Of a stretch of 64,000 nt of DNA, positions 49,549 through 57,633 are shown piece after piece. Below the pieces are notes generated by a model, which saw only the letters and a list, made by a program, of their open reading frames with translations, was not told where the DNA came from and searched no databases. The position numbers and the translations under genes are program-made. Origin of the DNA: Acidobacteriota bacterium (GTDB lineage Bacteria; Acidobacteriota; Terriglobia; Bryobacterales; Bryobacteraceae); assembly GCA_016185425.1 (NCBI GenBank), contig JACPNQ010000006.1, positions 62,001 through 126,000 on the forward strand. The letters are read 5' to 3'. Each line of letters opens with the position of its first letter. The first letter of the stretch is position 1.

Positions 49549-50166
49549 TCAAATCCGGTAAAAGGCCCGTGCCGTGCCGCCTAGCAACTGTTCCCGTAAT
49601 GCGATTGGCATAGCGCCGAGAGACTGCGTGAACGCCGCCAATGTCTCCTTCCAAGTCCCGCCGCCGTGGGGCCAACCGGAGGCGTACATCAGCCGTTCCG
49701 GTCCCGGATAGCGCAGCAGTTCCCGCAGCCGCGACGCCAGTTCCGCGCTGACGGGGAGGCGGAAACCGGTGAGCTTTATGTAGACGTTCTCCGGCAGCGC
49801 GCCCGCATCCGGAATGCCGTGCAGGGCAAGGGGCAGCGATGCGTTGAAAGGCCAATGCACGGCATCGAGCTCGGCCGCGAGGCCGCGTCGATCCAACTCC
49901 CGGAATTCCGCCGCATCGGGCTTGCTTAGATGCACGGACACGATGAGGGGATGCTCCGGCACCGCCGCAAGGCCGCCAGGGTCAATGCGCGGCACAACGC
50001 GCCGGATGTACGGATACCGCTCCGCCAGAGCCAGCGCATCGGCGATGGCGCCCTCGTGCGGCACATACACCGAAGCCGAGAATTTGTTCCGCGCAAGGAT
50101 CTTCCCATACCAGTCCGGGCCCTGGTGCGGCGGAGCGTACGAATGCTGCGCATCCACACGAAACAT
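49549..50166 (-). CDS. Short amidohydrolase-family (PF04909-type) protein
   Basis: 205 residues, compact for amidohydrolase 2, which usually has about 280-330. Features: VDAQHSY near the N-terminus in place of the usual HxH, and the end pattern RLMYASGWPHGGGTWKETLAAF, LLGGTARAFYRI, typical of the family. The HxH metal motif is not seen, so it may be inactive, metal-free, or a divergent hydrolase/decarboxylase. It has no signal peptide. It is upstream of the PHP gene on the same strand, with 60 bp between. Confidence 0.75.
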   Translation of the reverse strand: MFRVDAQHSYAPPHQGPDWYGKILARNKFSASVYVPHEGAIADALALAERYPYIRRVVPRIDPGGLAAVPEHPLIVSVHLSKPDAAEFRELDRRGLAAELDAVHWPFNASLPLALHGIPDAGALPENVYIKLTGFRLPVSAELASRLRELLRYPGPERLMYASGWPHGGGTWKETLAAFTQSLGAMPIALREQLLGGTARAFYRI

Positions 50167-50230
50167 AATGAAGAAAATCCCCCGGCGCGACGTCTAAACC
50201 GATAGACTGTCTCGAACCATTGTAGGAAGG

Positions 50231-51193
50231 ATGCTCCGTTTCATGCTCATTCGTATCTGTTTTTTTGCGATCCTGCTGGCCGCGGCCGGCTGTTCGCGGG
50301 AACGGAGCAACGTGGCCGTCGACGCGGCGCTGCTCACGCAAGTGCCGGGCGATTCGGTGATGGTGGGCGCGATGCGGGTGAAGGCGTTGAAGACCACGAC
50401 GCCTTGGAAACGGCTGCTGGAGCAGCCCGGGGTGAATGAGAGACTTGACCAGCTTGCCAAAGAGACTAGTTTCGACGCGCGGAAGGACCTGTGGGAGATC
50501 CTCTGGTCGTCCGACGGCAAGGAAGGCTTGGTTTACGCGCGCGGTGAATTCGCGCCAATGGGCCTGGAGCCGAAGATTGAGCGCGAAGGCGTTCAGCGGA
50601 TGAACTACAAGGGCAACATGATCCTGGGGAACGAGGAGAACGCCGTCTGGTTCGTCAACTCCTCCACCGCAGTCTTCGGCCACACGGCCAAGCTTCGTCA
50701 ACTGATCGATTCGCGCGACTCCAGCAAGGCGGGCCCATCGTCCGTTATTCGAGAGAAGATCAACGCGTTTCCACCGAACACCCATTTCTGGATGGTGGCC
50801 GATGCCGCCGCGCTGCCGAAGTTTCACCCGGACGGCAAGGCGCCGGATAGCGGAGTGGCGATGAATCTGATGCAGAACCTGCCAAAACTACTGCAAGCAG
50901 TCAAGGTGGTCACCATGCAGGCGAGCCTTGTCGACGGCCTTGCGATGGAGATGACCGCGTCGTGCGCCGACGACTTGGGCGCCCGGCAGGTTCACGACTC
51001 CCTGCGCGGCATCGTCGGAATCTTCCGCATGTCGGTCAGCGGTCCGCAGCGCGAGGCGTTGCTGCCTGTGCTGGACGCGGTGGAGGTCACACAGAACCAG
51101 TCGGAGACGACAATGCGCGCGCGCCTTACCGTGCAGCAGTTTGAGAACCTACAGAACGCGCTGAGCGTGAAAAAAGAGAAGCGGGCCGACTAG
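50231..51193 (+). CDS. Lipoprotein of unknown function
   Basis: 320 residues from ATG 50231; ATG 50243 is also plausible as AGGAAGG lies directly before 50231. A lipobox LLAAAGC is clear, with Cys 21 in the longer form; the following Ser favours outer-membrane sorting by the E. coli rule. The body has mixed alpha/beta character with VPGDSVMVGAMRVKAL and FWMVADAAALPKF. Its layout resembles acidobacterial lipoproteins that bear no Pfam domain; I cannot name a function. Confidence 0.82.
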   Translation: MLRFMLIRICFFAILLAAAGCSRERSNVAVDAALLTQVPGDSVMVGAMRVKALKTTTPWKRLLEQPGVNERLDQLAKETSFDARKDLWEILWSSDGKEGLVYARGEFAPMGLEPKIEREGVQRMNYKGNMILGNEENAVWFVNSSTAVFGHTAKLRQLIDSRDSSKAGPSSVIREKINAFPPNTHFWMVADAAALPKFHPDGKAPDSGVAMNLMQNLPKLLQAVKVVTMQASLVDGLAMEMTASCADDLGARQVHDSLRGIVGIFRMSVSGPQREALLPVLDAVEVTQNQSETTMRARLTVQQFENLQNALSVKKEKRAD

Positions 51194-51579
51194 CCCTTCT
51201 TCACCGGAATCGCGTCGCCAAGATTGATGGACCCGCCGCCCTCGGAGACGTAATTCCGATTCCAGTCCGGTATTTCCACGGTCACGTCGCCCTTGACGAC
51301 GGCCTGGCACCCCAGCCGCGAACGCAGCGAGAATCCGGCGGCTTGTTCCACGCGATCCAGCTCGTCGTCTTCCTCCTCGGAGAGGTTCTCCGCGCCGGCC
51401 TTCACAATGACATGGCAGGTCGTGCACGCGCAGCTTCCACCGCACGCATGTTCGAGTTGTAGCCCGTTATTTAACGCAATATCGAGCAGCGATCCCTGCA
51501 GGCCATGCTCGGCGTACGGCATGGTGGCGGGATCGTAATCGATCGTGACGTTTGCGGGCAGAAAAGTAACTTTGGGCAC
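51190..51579 (-). CDS. Isc-type [2Fe-2S] ferredoxin
   Basis: 129 residues from GTG 51579, with GGAAGAAG just upstream. Cluster ligands C46, C52, C55 (ACGGSCACTTCHV) and C91 (RLGCQ) match the adrenodoxin/IscFdx pattern C-x5-C-x2-C-xn-C. Acidic surface LSEEEDDELDRVEQAAGF is also typical. It carries electrons, for example for Fe-S assembly. An in-frame start much further up (51912) would overlap the DUF2061 gene on the other strand and is rejected. A TACCCT hexamer sits 9 nt before the GTG. The C-terminus carries an extra tail of about 30 residues. Confidence 0.93.
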   Translation of the reverse strand: MPKVTFLPANVTIDYDPATMPYAEHGLQGSLLDIALNNGLQLEHACGGSCACTTCHVIVKAGAENLSEEEDDELDRVEQAAGFSLRSRLGCQAVVKGDVTVEIPDWNRNYVSEGGGSINLGDAIPVKKG

Positions 51580-51672
51580 TCTTCTTCCAGGGTAACGAAG
51601 CGCGGCCGGGGATGCACCTCTCATTTTGTCGAGCTTTTTGATCGGGTTTGCTATGATTGAAGCTGACGTCGC

Positions 51673-51894
51673 ATGGATTCTCATAGCAGGAGCGTCGCCA
51701 AAGCGGTCAGTTACCGTCTCTTCGGCTCCATTACAACGGCCGTGCTCTTTTTCTATCTGTCGGGGGACTGGAAGGTTTCCGCGGGCGCTGGTATTGCCGA
51801 TTCGGTTCTCAAGCTTGGCCTGTATTTTCTGCATGAGCGCGTTTGGAACCATATCAATTTCGGCCGCCAGAAGCCGCCGGAATACGAGATCTGA
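51673..51894 (+). CDS. DUF2061 small membrane protein
   Basis: 73 residues. MDSHSRSVAKAVSYRLFGSI is the DUF2061 signature (KAxSYRxxGSxxT), followed by two helices (TTAVLFFYLSGDW, AGIADSVLKLGLYFLHERVW) and HERVWNHINFGR. In other genomes the domain is found near sulfate assimilation genes; here there is no such context. TATGAT at 51652-51657 may be its -10, giving a leader of about 9 nt. The end of the gene is copied imperfectly downstream. Confidence 0.9.
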   Translation: MDSHSRSVAKAVSYRLFGSITTAVLFFYLSGDWKVSAGAGIADSVLKLGLYFLHERVWNHINFGRQKPPEYEI

Positions 51895-51966
51895 AACCGG
51901 AACCAGATCCATTTCGGGCGCCAGAAAATAATTTCGGCAGCCAGAAATTGCCGGAGTACCAGATCT
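51856..51966 (+). repeat. Degenerate tandem repeats of the DUF2061 gene 3' end
   Basis: AATTTCGGCCGCCAGAA...GCCGGAATACGAGATCT (51856-51892, inside the gene) recurs as AATTTCGGCAGCCAGAA...GCCGGAGTACCAGATCT at 51930-51966, and partially as CATTTCGGGCGCCAGAA at 51910-51926. The unit is about 37 bp; the copies differ at several positions. This suggests local duplication of the gene end with later decay. Confidence 0.8.
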
Positions 51967-52240
51967 AAACAGGTTTAGTTCTGTACTGGTTCACTCGTGA
52001 AGTACTGGCAAAACCTGAGATATCGGGCCTTGCGTCCCCCTGAACATAGGACGGAAGTCCCGAAGAGGCCGCGATTCCGGGATCAGCGGCCATCTGCCGG
52101 CGGTGGAACGATTTTCTAGCCGTGGATGGTTCTAGCTAACAGGTAATATTTGCGCTCGCAACCACGAGCTTTATCTTTCCTGTGTAGCCGCCCGGCAAGT
52201 TCGGCGGCCTAGTCCAATCTCAATGCCCTTGGAGGCTTTC
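51895..52240. other. Gap of about 345 bp between DUF2061 and PEP-CTERM genes
   Basis: Holds the degenerate repeats, then a probable leader for the PEP-CTERM gene. Between about 52025 and 52100 several stems can be drawn (GTCC with GGAC around 52033-52052, and the hairpin at 52067-52091). No gene and no confident known riboswitch. Confidence 0.55.
52067..52091 (+). other. Hairpin in the leader of the PEP-CTERM gene
   Basis: GGCCGC-GAT-TCCGGG-ATC-A-GCGGCC: 9 base pairs with one bulged A and a six-base loop. It is about 150 nt before the start codon and has no T-tract. Confidence 0.45.
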
Positions 52241-52873
52241 GTGAAGAAGGTTTTGACTGCTTTCTTTTTCTTTACCCTTTATTCCGTGACGGCGAGCGCC
52301 GCTCCGGTTACCTATTCAACTAATGGCGTCTTCTCCGGTTGCACCGACGTTGCCGGTCAGGTCTCTGGTTGCACCGCCAACGGCAATACCATCACTTTTG
52401 GTGCGTCCGGCGATTTCATCCAATTGACGTTCGCCGGAATTTCGAACAGCACGGTCAACGCGACTACAGCCGCCAGCTTCGGCGACATTATTTTCTCCTG
52501 TCTCGCGGGCGGAACGGGCTGCAGCGCACATAACATCCCGGCCAATCTGTTGCTGACGATCAACGTCTCGCAGACGGCCCCGACAGTAGGCGGTCCCACC
52601 GGAATACCGGCGGCCGGTATTTCCGGAAGTGTTTCGGGAACGTCGAACAGCGGCGTGGTTAGCTGGCCCGCGAATAACACAATCAATATCGGACCGATCA
52701 GCTACCGGATCGCCAACACTCCCCTGAATCTGGTGCCGCCGTCCTCGAACAGCGGACACACCACGGTCCAGGGCGTCATCACCGACAACACGGTTCCCGA
52801 GCCGAGCACGATGAGCATGATCGGTCTCGCAGCCCTCGGCCTCGGCCTGATCGGCCGCCGCAAGTCCGCGTAA
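52241..52873 (+). CDS. PEP-CTERM sorting-signal protein
   Basis: 210 residues from GTG 52241, which has GGAGG 5 nt upstream; an in-frame ATG at 52223 would add six residues and is less likely. Signal peptide (KKVLTAFFFFTLYSVTASAA), then a Thr/Ser/Gly/Asn-rich, beta-type secreted domain, then the sorting tail VPEPSTMSMIGLAALGLGLIGRRKSA in pieces: VPEP motif, helix LAALGLGLIG and basic RRK. Exosortase (EpsH/XrtA type) would cut it and send it to the surface or to exopolysaccharide. No exosortase is in the window. A strong terminator follows. Confidence 0.93.
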   Translation: MKKVLTAFFFFTLYSVTASAAPVTYSTNGVFSGCTDVAGQVSGCTANGNTITFGASGDFIQLTFAGISNSTVNATTAASFGDIIFSCLAGGTGCSAHNIPANLLLTINVSQTAPTVGGPTGIPAAGISGSVSGTSNSGVVSWPANNTINIGPISYRIANTPLNLVPPSSNSGHTTVQGVITDNTVPEPSTMSMIGLAALGLGLIGRRKSA

Positions 52874-52905
52874 TCGGCCGCAACTTCCTCTTCACTCTCC
52901 AAGTG

Positions 52906-52947
52906 CCCCGGAGCCGATCCGATTCGGCTCCGGGGATTTGCGTTTTG
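52906..52947 (+). terminator. Strong GC-rich hairpin terminator after the PEP-CTERM gene
   Basis: CCCCGGAGCCG, 8-nt loop, CGGCTCCGGGG: a perfect 11-bp stem at 52906-52935, followed by a short T-containing run (ATTTGCGTTTT). The U-tract is weak, but the stem is the most stable in the window. Confidence 0.75.
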
Positions 52948-52971
52948 GAGGAGCCTCGCGACACCCCTTGA

Positions 52972-52977
52972 TATACT
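52972..52977 (+). promoter_or_regulatory. -10-like hexamer TATACT before argS
   Basis: TATACT with an 8-nt gap to GTG 52986, following the terminator. No Shine-Dalgarno sequence at usual distance, so a leaderless or nearly leaderless mRNA is predicted. No convincing -35. Confidence 0.5.
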
Positions 52978-52985
52978 GAAAATAC

Positions 52986-54920
52986 GTGCTCTCTCAATTT
53001 GAATCGCGCATTGCCGGCGCGGTTTCCCAACACATTCTCATCCGTTATGGCGTAGAAATTCCCGTTGCTCTCGAGCAACCCAAGCAGACGGCATTTGGTG
53101 AATTCGCCCTGCCAGTGGCCTTTCAACTTGCCCGCCAGTTAAAGAAGGCGCCTCGCGCGATCGCCGAGGAACTCGCCAGCGAACTACCCGCCATCAAGGG
53201 CGTGAAATCGCTCGAGGTTGCCGGCGGCGGATATATCAACCTGCGCCTGGACCGCGGCGCGCTAGGCGCGTCGGCGATCGCTCCGGCAACGGCAATGGCT
53301 ACGGCCGGCGATGGCAAGGTGATCGTCGAGCACACCAACATCAATCCAAACAAAGCCGCGCATATCGGTCATTTGCGCAATGCGATCCTGGGTGATACGT
53401 TCGTGCGCATGCTGCGGGAAAGCGGGCAGCGCGTGGAGGTGCAGAACTACATCGACAACACCGGCGTACAGGTAGCCGATGTCGTCGTGGGTTTCCACTA
53501 TCTGGACGGCAAAACGCCGGCCGATGTGCGCGCGCTGATCGCCAAGGACCGATTTGATTACTACTGCTGGGATCTTTACGCGAAGATCTCGCAGCATTAC
53601 AAGGACAATCCCGATTCGCTGCAGTGGCGGAGCGATACGCTGCACGCGATTGAAGCGGGCGAGGGTGAACTCGCGGACTTGGGACGCCTTGTGGCGGATG
53701 CTATCGTCGTTTGTCACTTGAATACCATGCTGCGGCTGGGCATTCAGTACGACGTGCTGCCGCGGGAGAGCGAGATTCTGCATCTGAAGTTCTGGGCCTC
53801 GGCGTTCGAGCAGTTGAAAGAGCGCAAGGCCATTTACCTGGAGGCCGAAGGCAAGAACTCGGGCTGCTGGGTGATGCCCGGCTCGGCCTTCGACGAGAAC
53901 CGGGAGGATGAGGACTCGAAAGTCATCGTGCGTTCGAATGGCACCGTGACCTATGTTGGCAAGGACATCGCGTACCAGATGTGGAAGTTCGGGCTGCTCG
54001 GCAAGGACTTCTATTACACGCCGCTCCGCACCTACGGCGACGGCCATCCGGTCTATGTCTCGACGGCGTCTCCCGATGGCGCCACTTCGGTTGCTTTCGG
54101 CGGCGGCCGCAAGGTTTATAACGTCATCGACTCGCGCCAGAGTTACTTGCAAGATGTCGTGGTCGCCGGTTTGAAGGCGTTGAACTATCACGAACAGGCC
54201 GCCAACTCCATTCACTTCAGCTATGAGATGGTTGCTCTCTCGCCGCGCGCGTGCGTGGAGATGGGCATCGAGCTGAGCGCGGAGGACCAGGCGAAGGCGT
54301 ACGTAGAGGTGAGCGGCCGCAAGGGGCTGGGAGTGAAGGCCGATGACCTGATTGACAGCCTGATCAACTCCGCATTGGCCGAAGTGGCGAGCCGCAACCA
54401 GGACAAATCGGCAGACGATCAGTTCGCTGCCGCGTCGGCTATCGCCATCGGCGCGCTGCGCTACTTCATGCTAAAGTTCACGCGGAACACGGTAATCGCG
54501 TTTGATTTTCAAGAAGCGCTCAGCTTCACCGGCGAGACGGGCCCCTACGTTCAATATGGCGCCGTCCGCGCCGCGAAGATCCTGCAGAAGGCGGGTGATC
54601 TGCCGGATTTCGCCACCGTTTTGACGGCGCCGGTCTGCGCGCGGCTGCTTGAGGAAGAGGGCTTGTGGCAATATCTGCTCGCCGTCTCCCGTACCGACCA
54701 GGCCATCGCCGCGGCGCTTTCAGCCGGAGAGCCCGCGCACATGGCCCGCTATGCATTTCAATTGGCGCAGCAGTTCGCCAACTTCTACCACGACTATCCG
54801 GTCATCCAGGAATCGGACGCGGAAAAACGCTCCTTCCTGCTGTGGCTGACCGCGCAGTTCCGCGCGCAACTCGAGCGTAGCCTGCGCATTCTGGGCATCG
54901 GCGTGCCCGCGTTCATGTAA
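52986..54920 (+). CDS. argS: Arginyl-tRNA synthetase
   Basis: 644 residues from GTG 52986. Class I synthetase that charges tRNA-Arg. N-terminal additional domain (MLSQFESRIAGAV... QTAFGEFALPVAFQLAR), HIGH motif as AAHIGHLRNAILGD, and the C-terminal anticodon-binding DALR-like domain with GPYVQYGAVRAAKIL and AEKRSFLLWLTAQF. Length is somewhat above the 550-580 of E. coli because of internal additions (around residues 190-300 and 360-400). The KMSK-like motif seems to read SGRKGLGVKADDLI. Followed by acnA after 16 bp. Confidence 0.95.
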   Translation: MLSQFESRIAGAVSQHILIRYGVEIPVALEQPKQTAFGEFALPVAFQLARQLKKAPRAIAEELASELPAIKGVKSLEVAGGGYINLRLDRGALGASAIAPATAMATAGDGKVIVEHTNINPNKAAHIGHLRNAILGDTFVRMLRESGQRVEVQNYIDNTGVQVADVVVGFHYLDGKTPADVRALIAKDRFDYYCWDLYAKISQHYKDNPDSLQWRSDTLHAIEAGEGELADLGRLVADAIVVCHLNTMLRLGIQYDVLPRESEILHLKFWASAFEQLKERKAIYLEAEGKNSGCWVMPGSAFDENREDEDSKVIVRSNGTVTYVGKDIAYQMWKFGLLGKDFYYTPLRTYGDGHPVYVSTASPDGATSVAFGGGRKVYNVIDSRQSYLQDVVVAGLKALNYHEQAANSIHFSYEMVALSPRACVEMGIELSAEDQAKAYVEVSGRKGLGVKADDLIDSLINSALAEVASRNQDKSADDQFAAASAIAIGALRYFMLKFTRNTVIAFDFQEALSFTGETGPYVQYGAVRAAKILQKAGDLPDFATVLTAPVCARLLEEEGLWQYLLAVSRTDQAIAAALSAGEPAHMARYAFQLAQQFANFYHDYPVIQESDAEKRSFLLWLTAQFRAQLERSLRILGIGVPAFM

Positions 54921-54936
54921 CATTCAGAGGATTTTT

Positions 54937-57579
54937 ATGGCAAGCAAGAATACATTCGGCGCCGCGAAGACGCTCACCGTCGGCGGCAAAAACTATACGA
55001 TCTACAGTCTCCGGGCACTGGAAGCGAAAGGCGTCACAAAGCTTGACCGCCTGCCGTATTCGATCCGCGTCCTGCTGGAAAACATCGTCCGCAATGAAGA
55101 CGGTGTCTCCTTCAAGTCATCCGACGCCGAATACGTCGGCAAGTGGGATACGGCCGCGACGGCGCGCGATGTGAACATGATGCCGGCCCGCGTACTGCTG
55201 CAGGACTTCACGGGCGTACCATGCGTCGTCGATCTCGCCGCTATGCGAGACGCTCTCGCGGCCAAGGGCGCCGACCCCAAGAAAGCCAACCCGCTGATTC
55301 CGGTCGACCTCGTCATCGACCACTCCGTGCAAGTCGATCATTTCGGTTCCCCCGACTCCTTCAACATCAACACCGTCATGGAATTCGACCGCAACCGCGA
55401 GCGCTACCAGTTCCTGAAATGGGGGCAAACCGCGTTCGAGAACTTTCGCGCCGTTCCGCCCGAAACCGGTATTGTTCACCAGGTCAACCTCGAATATCTG
55501 GCGCCTGTGGTCTTCACTAAATCCGAAGGCGGTGAGACAGTAGCCTATCCCGACTCGCTGGTCGGCACCGATTCCCACACGACGATGATCAACGGCATTG
55601 GCGTCGTCGGCTGGGGCGTGGGAGGCATTGAAGCCGAAGCCTGCATGCTGGGCCAGCCGATCACCATGCTGCTGCCGCAGGTCGTCGGCTTCAAGCTGCG
55701 TGGCAAGTTGAGGGAAGGCGTCACCGCCACGGACCTGGTTCTCACCGCGACGCAGATGCTGCGGAAAAAGGGCGTCGTCGGCAAGTTCGTCGAATTCTAT
55801 GGCGAAGGCGTCGCCGCGCTGCCGCTCGCCGACCGCGCGACCATCGCCAACATGGCGCCCGAGTATGGCGCGACGATCGGTTTCTTCCCCATCGACGAGC
55901 AATCGCTCACCTATCTTCACCTCTCCAACCGCAGCGAAGAGCAGATCGCCCTCGTTGCAGCTTACGCCAAGGAGCAGGGGCTGTTCCTGGAGAAAGGCGC
56001 GCCCGATCCGGTCTATAACGACACGCTGGAACTCGATCTCTCTACGGTCGTTCCCTCGCTTGCCGGGCCGAAGCGTCCGCAGGACCGTATCAACCTTCCC
56101 GACGTGAAGGCCAATTTCCTCTCCACGCTCGGCGCGGAGCCGAAGGGCGAGGGCGTTGTGAAAGATGGCTCCGTTGTCATCGCGGCAATCACGAGCTGCA
56201 CCAACACCTCCAACCCCTCCGTGCTGGTAGCCGCCGGTCTGCTGGCGAAGAAGGCTGTTGAAAAAGGTCTTGCCACCAAGCCCTGGGTGAAGACTTCGCT
56301 CGCCCCCGGCTCGAAAGTCGTCATCGATTACCTGTCGGACGCGAACCTTCTGACGCATCTCGAGAAGCTGAAGTTCAACCTGGTCGGCTACGGTTGCACC
56401 ACTTGTATCGGCAACTCCGGTCCGCTGCCTGACGATGTGTCGGAAGCCGTGACGAAAGAGAAATTGACCGTCGCCGCGGTGCTCAGCGGCAACCGCAACT
56501 TCGAAGGCCGCGTGAATCCGCAGGTGCGTGCCAATTATTTGGCATCGCCGCCGCTTGTCGTTGCTTACGCCCTCGCTGGCCGCGTTGACACCGACCTCCA
56601 GAACGACCCGCTCGGCAAGGGCTCCGATGGCAACGACGTTTATCTGCGCGACATTTGGCCGACGGATGCCGAGGTCTCCGACACGCTGAAGAAGAGCGTC
56701 CGCCGCGACCAGTTTGCACGCCAGTACGCCGAAGTTTTTAAGGGCGACGCGCACTGGGCTGGCATCACCGCCGTCAAGTCCGACCAGTACACCTGGGATA
56801 ATTCGTCCACCTACATCAAGAAGCCGCCGTACTTCGACGCGCCGGTCAATCCCGAAACCTCTATCGGCGACATCAATGGAATGCGTGTACTGGCGGCGCT
56901 TGGCGACTCCGTCACCACGGACCACATCTCTCCTGCGGGTAACATCGCCAAGGACTCGCCGGCCGGCAAGTACCTAATGGATCTCGGCGTGGCGCCGAAG
57001 GACTTCAATAGCTATGGCGCGCGCCGCGGGAACCATGAAGTGATGGTGCGCGGAACGCTGGCCAATATTCGCCTGAAGAACGCGATGGTTCCGGGCACGG
57101 AAGGAACCTGGACCGTCCACGTTCCGTCGGGCGAGAAGATGTGGATTTACGATGCGTCGATGAAGTATCAGGCGGCCGGAACGCCGCTGATGATCATCGC
57201 GGGCAAGGAATACGGTGCCGGCTCGTCGCGCGACTGGGCGGCGAAGGGTGTCGCGCTCCTTGGAGTTCGCGCGGTTATCGCGGAGAGCTTCGAGCGCATT
57301 CATCGTTCGAACCTTGTCGGCATGGGCGTTCTGCCGCTGGAATTTGCCGGCGGCGCGAACAAGGAATCGCTTGGGCTCAGCGGAACGGAGGAGATCTCGG
57401 TCACCGGTGTGAAGGAAGCGATTCGCGGCAACAAGGTCGCCACCGTTACTGCGAAAGCGGCCGATGGATCGGTGAAGTCGTTCAACGTCAAAGTTCGTAT
57501 CGACACACCGATGGAGGTGGAGTATTACCGGCACGGCGGCATCCTGCCCTTCGTTCTGCAGCAGTTGGCGAACCGGTAA
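54937..57579 (+). CDS. acnA: Aconitate hydratase A
   Basis: 880 residues, full length for AcnA. Interconverts citrate and isocitrate in the TCA cycle with a [4Fe-4S] cluster. Cluster cysteines are in ITSCTNTSNPS and YGCTTCIGNSGPL; other landmarks are VIDHSVQVDHFG, SLVGTDSHTTMINGIGVVGWGVGG, YLSDANLLTHLEKL, SPAGNIAKDSPAG and RNSRDW-like GAGSSRDWAAKG, which binds substrate. AGGA lies 6-7 nt before the ATG. Probably cotranscribed with argS. Confidence 0.97.
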   Translation: MASKNTFGAAKTLTVGGKNYTIYSLRALEAKGVTKLDRLPYSIRVLLENIVRNEDGVSFKSSDAEYVGKWDTAATARDVNMMPARVLLQDFTGVPCVVDLAAMRDALAAKGADPKKANPLIPVDLVIDHSVQVDHFGSPDSFNINTVMEFDRNRERYQFLKWGQTAFENFRAVPPETGIVHQVNLEYLAPVVFTKSEGGETVAYPDSLVGTDSHTTMINGIGVVGWGVGGIEAEACMLGQPITMLLPQVVGFKLRGKLREGVTATDLVLTATQMLRKKGVVGKFVEFYGEGVAALPLADRATIANMAPEYGATIGFFPIDEQSLTYLHLSNRSEEQIALVAAYAKEQGLFLEKGAPDPVYNDTLELDLSTVVPSLAGPKRPQDRINLPDVKANFLSTLGAEPKGEGVVKDGSVVIAAITSCTNTSNPSVLVAAGLLAKKAVEKGLATKPWVKTSLAPGSKVVIDYLSDANLLTHLEKLKFNLVGYGCTTCIGNSGPLPDDVSEAVTKEKLTVAAVLSGNRNFEGRVNPQVRANYLASPPLVVAYALAGRVDTDLQNDPLGKGSDGNDVYLRDIWPTDAEVSDTLKKSVRRDQFARQYAEVFKGDAHWAGITAVKSDQYTWDNSSTYIKKPPYFDAPVNPETSIGDINGMRVLAALGDSVTTDHISPAGNIAKDSPAGKYLMDLGVAPKDFNSYGARRGNHEVMVRGTLANIRLKNAMVPGTEGTWTVHVPSGEKMWIYDASMKYQAAGTPLMIIAGKEYGAGSSRDWAAKGVALLGVRAVIAESFERIHRSNLVGMGVLPLEFAGGANKESLGLSGTEEISVTGVKEAIRGNKVATVTAKAADGSVKSFNVKVRIDTPMEVEYYRHGGILPFVLQQLANR

Positions 57580-57633
57580 ACTTCACTCCCCGGACATTTG
57601 ATATCCTCTCCCCGTTGTCGTCGGGGTGATTGG

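Noticed and set aside
51580..51912. Longer 240-residue version of the ferredoxin
   Set aside because: It would overlap the DUF2061 gene on the other strand and adds no domain; GTG 51579 with GGAAGAAG upstream is a better start.
51967..52240. c-di-GMP-I (GEMM) riboswitch before the PEP-CTERM gene
   Set aside because: A GGCAAAACC-like string is present but the tetraloop, receptor and GACGCAAAGCC segments are not in order.
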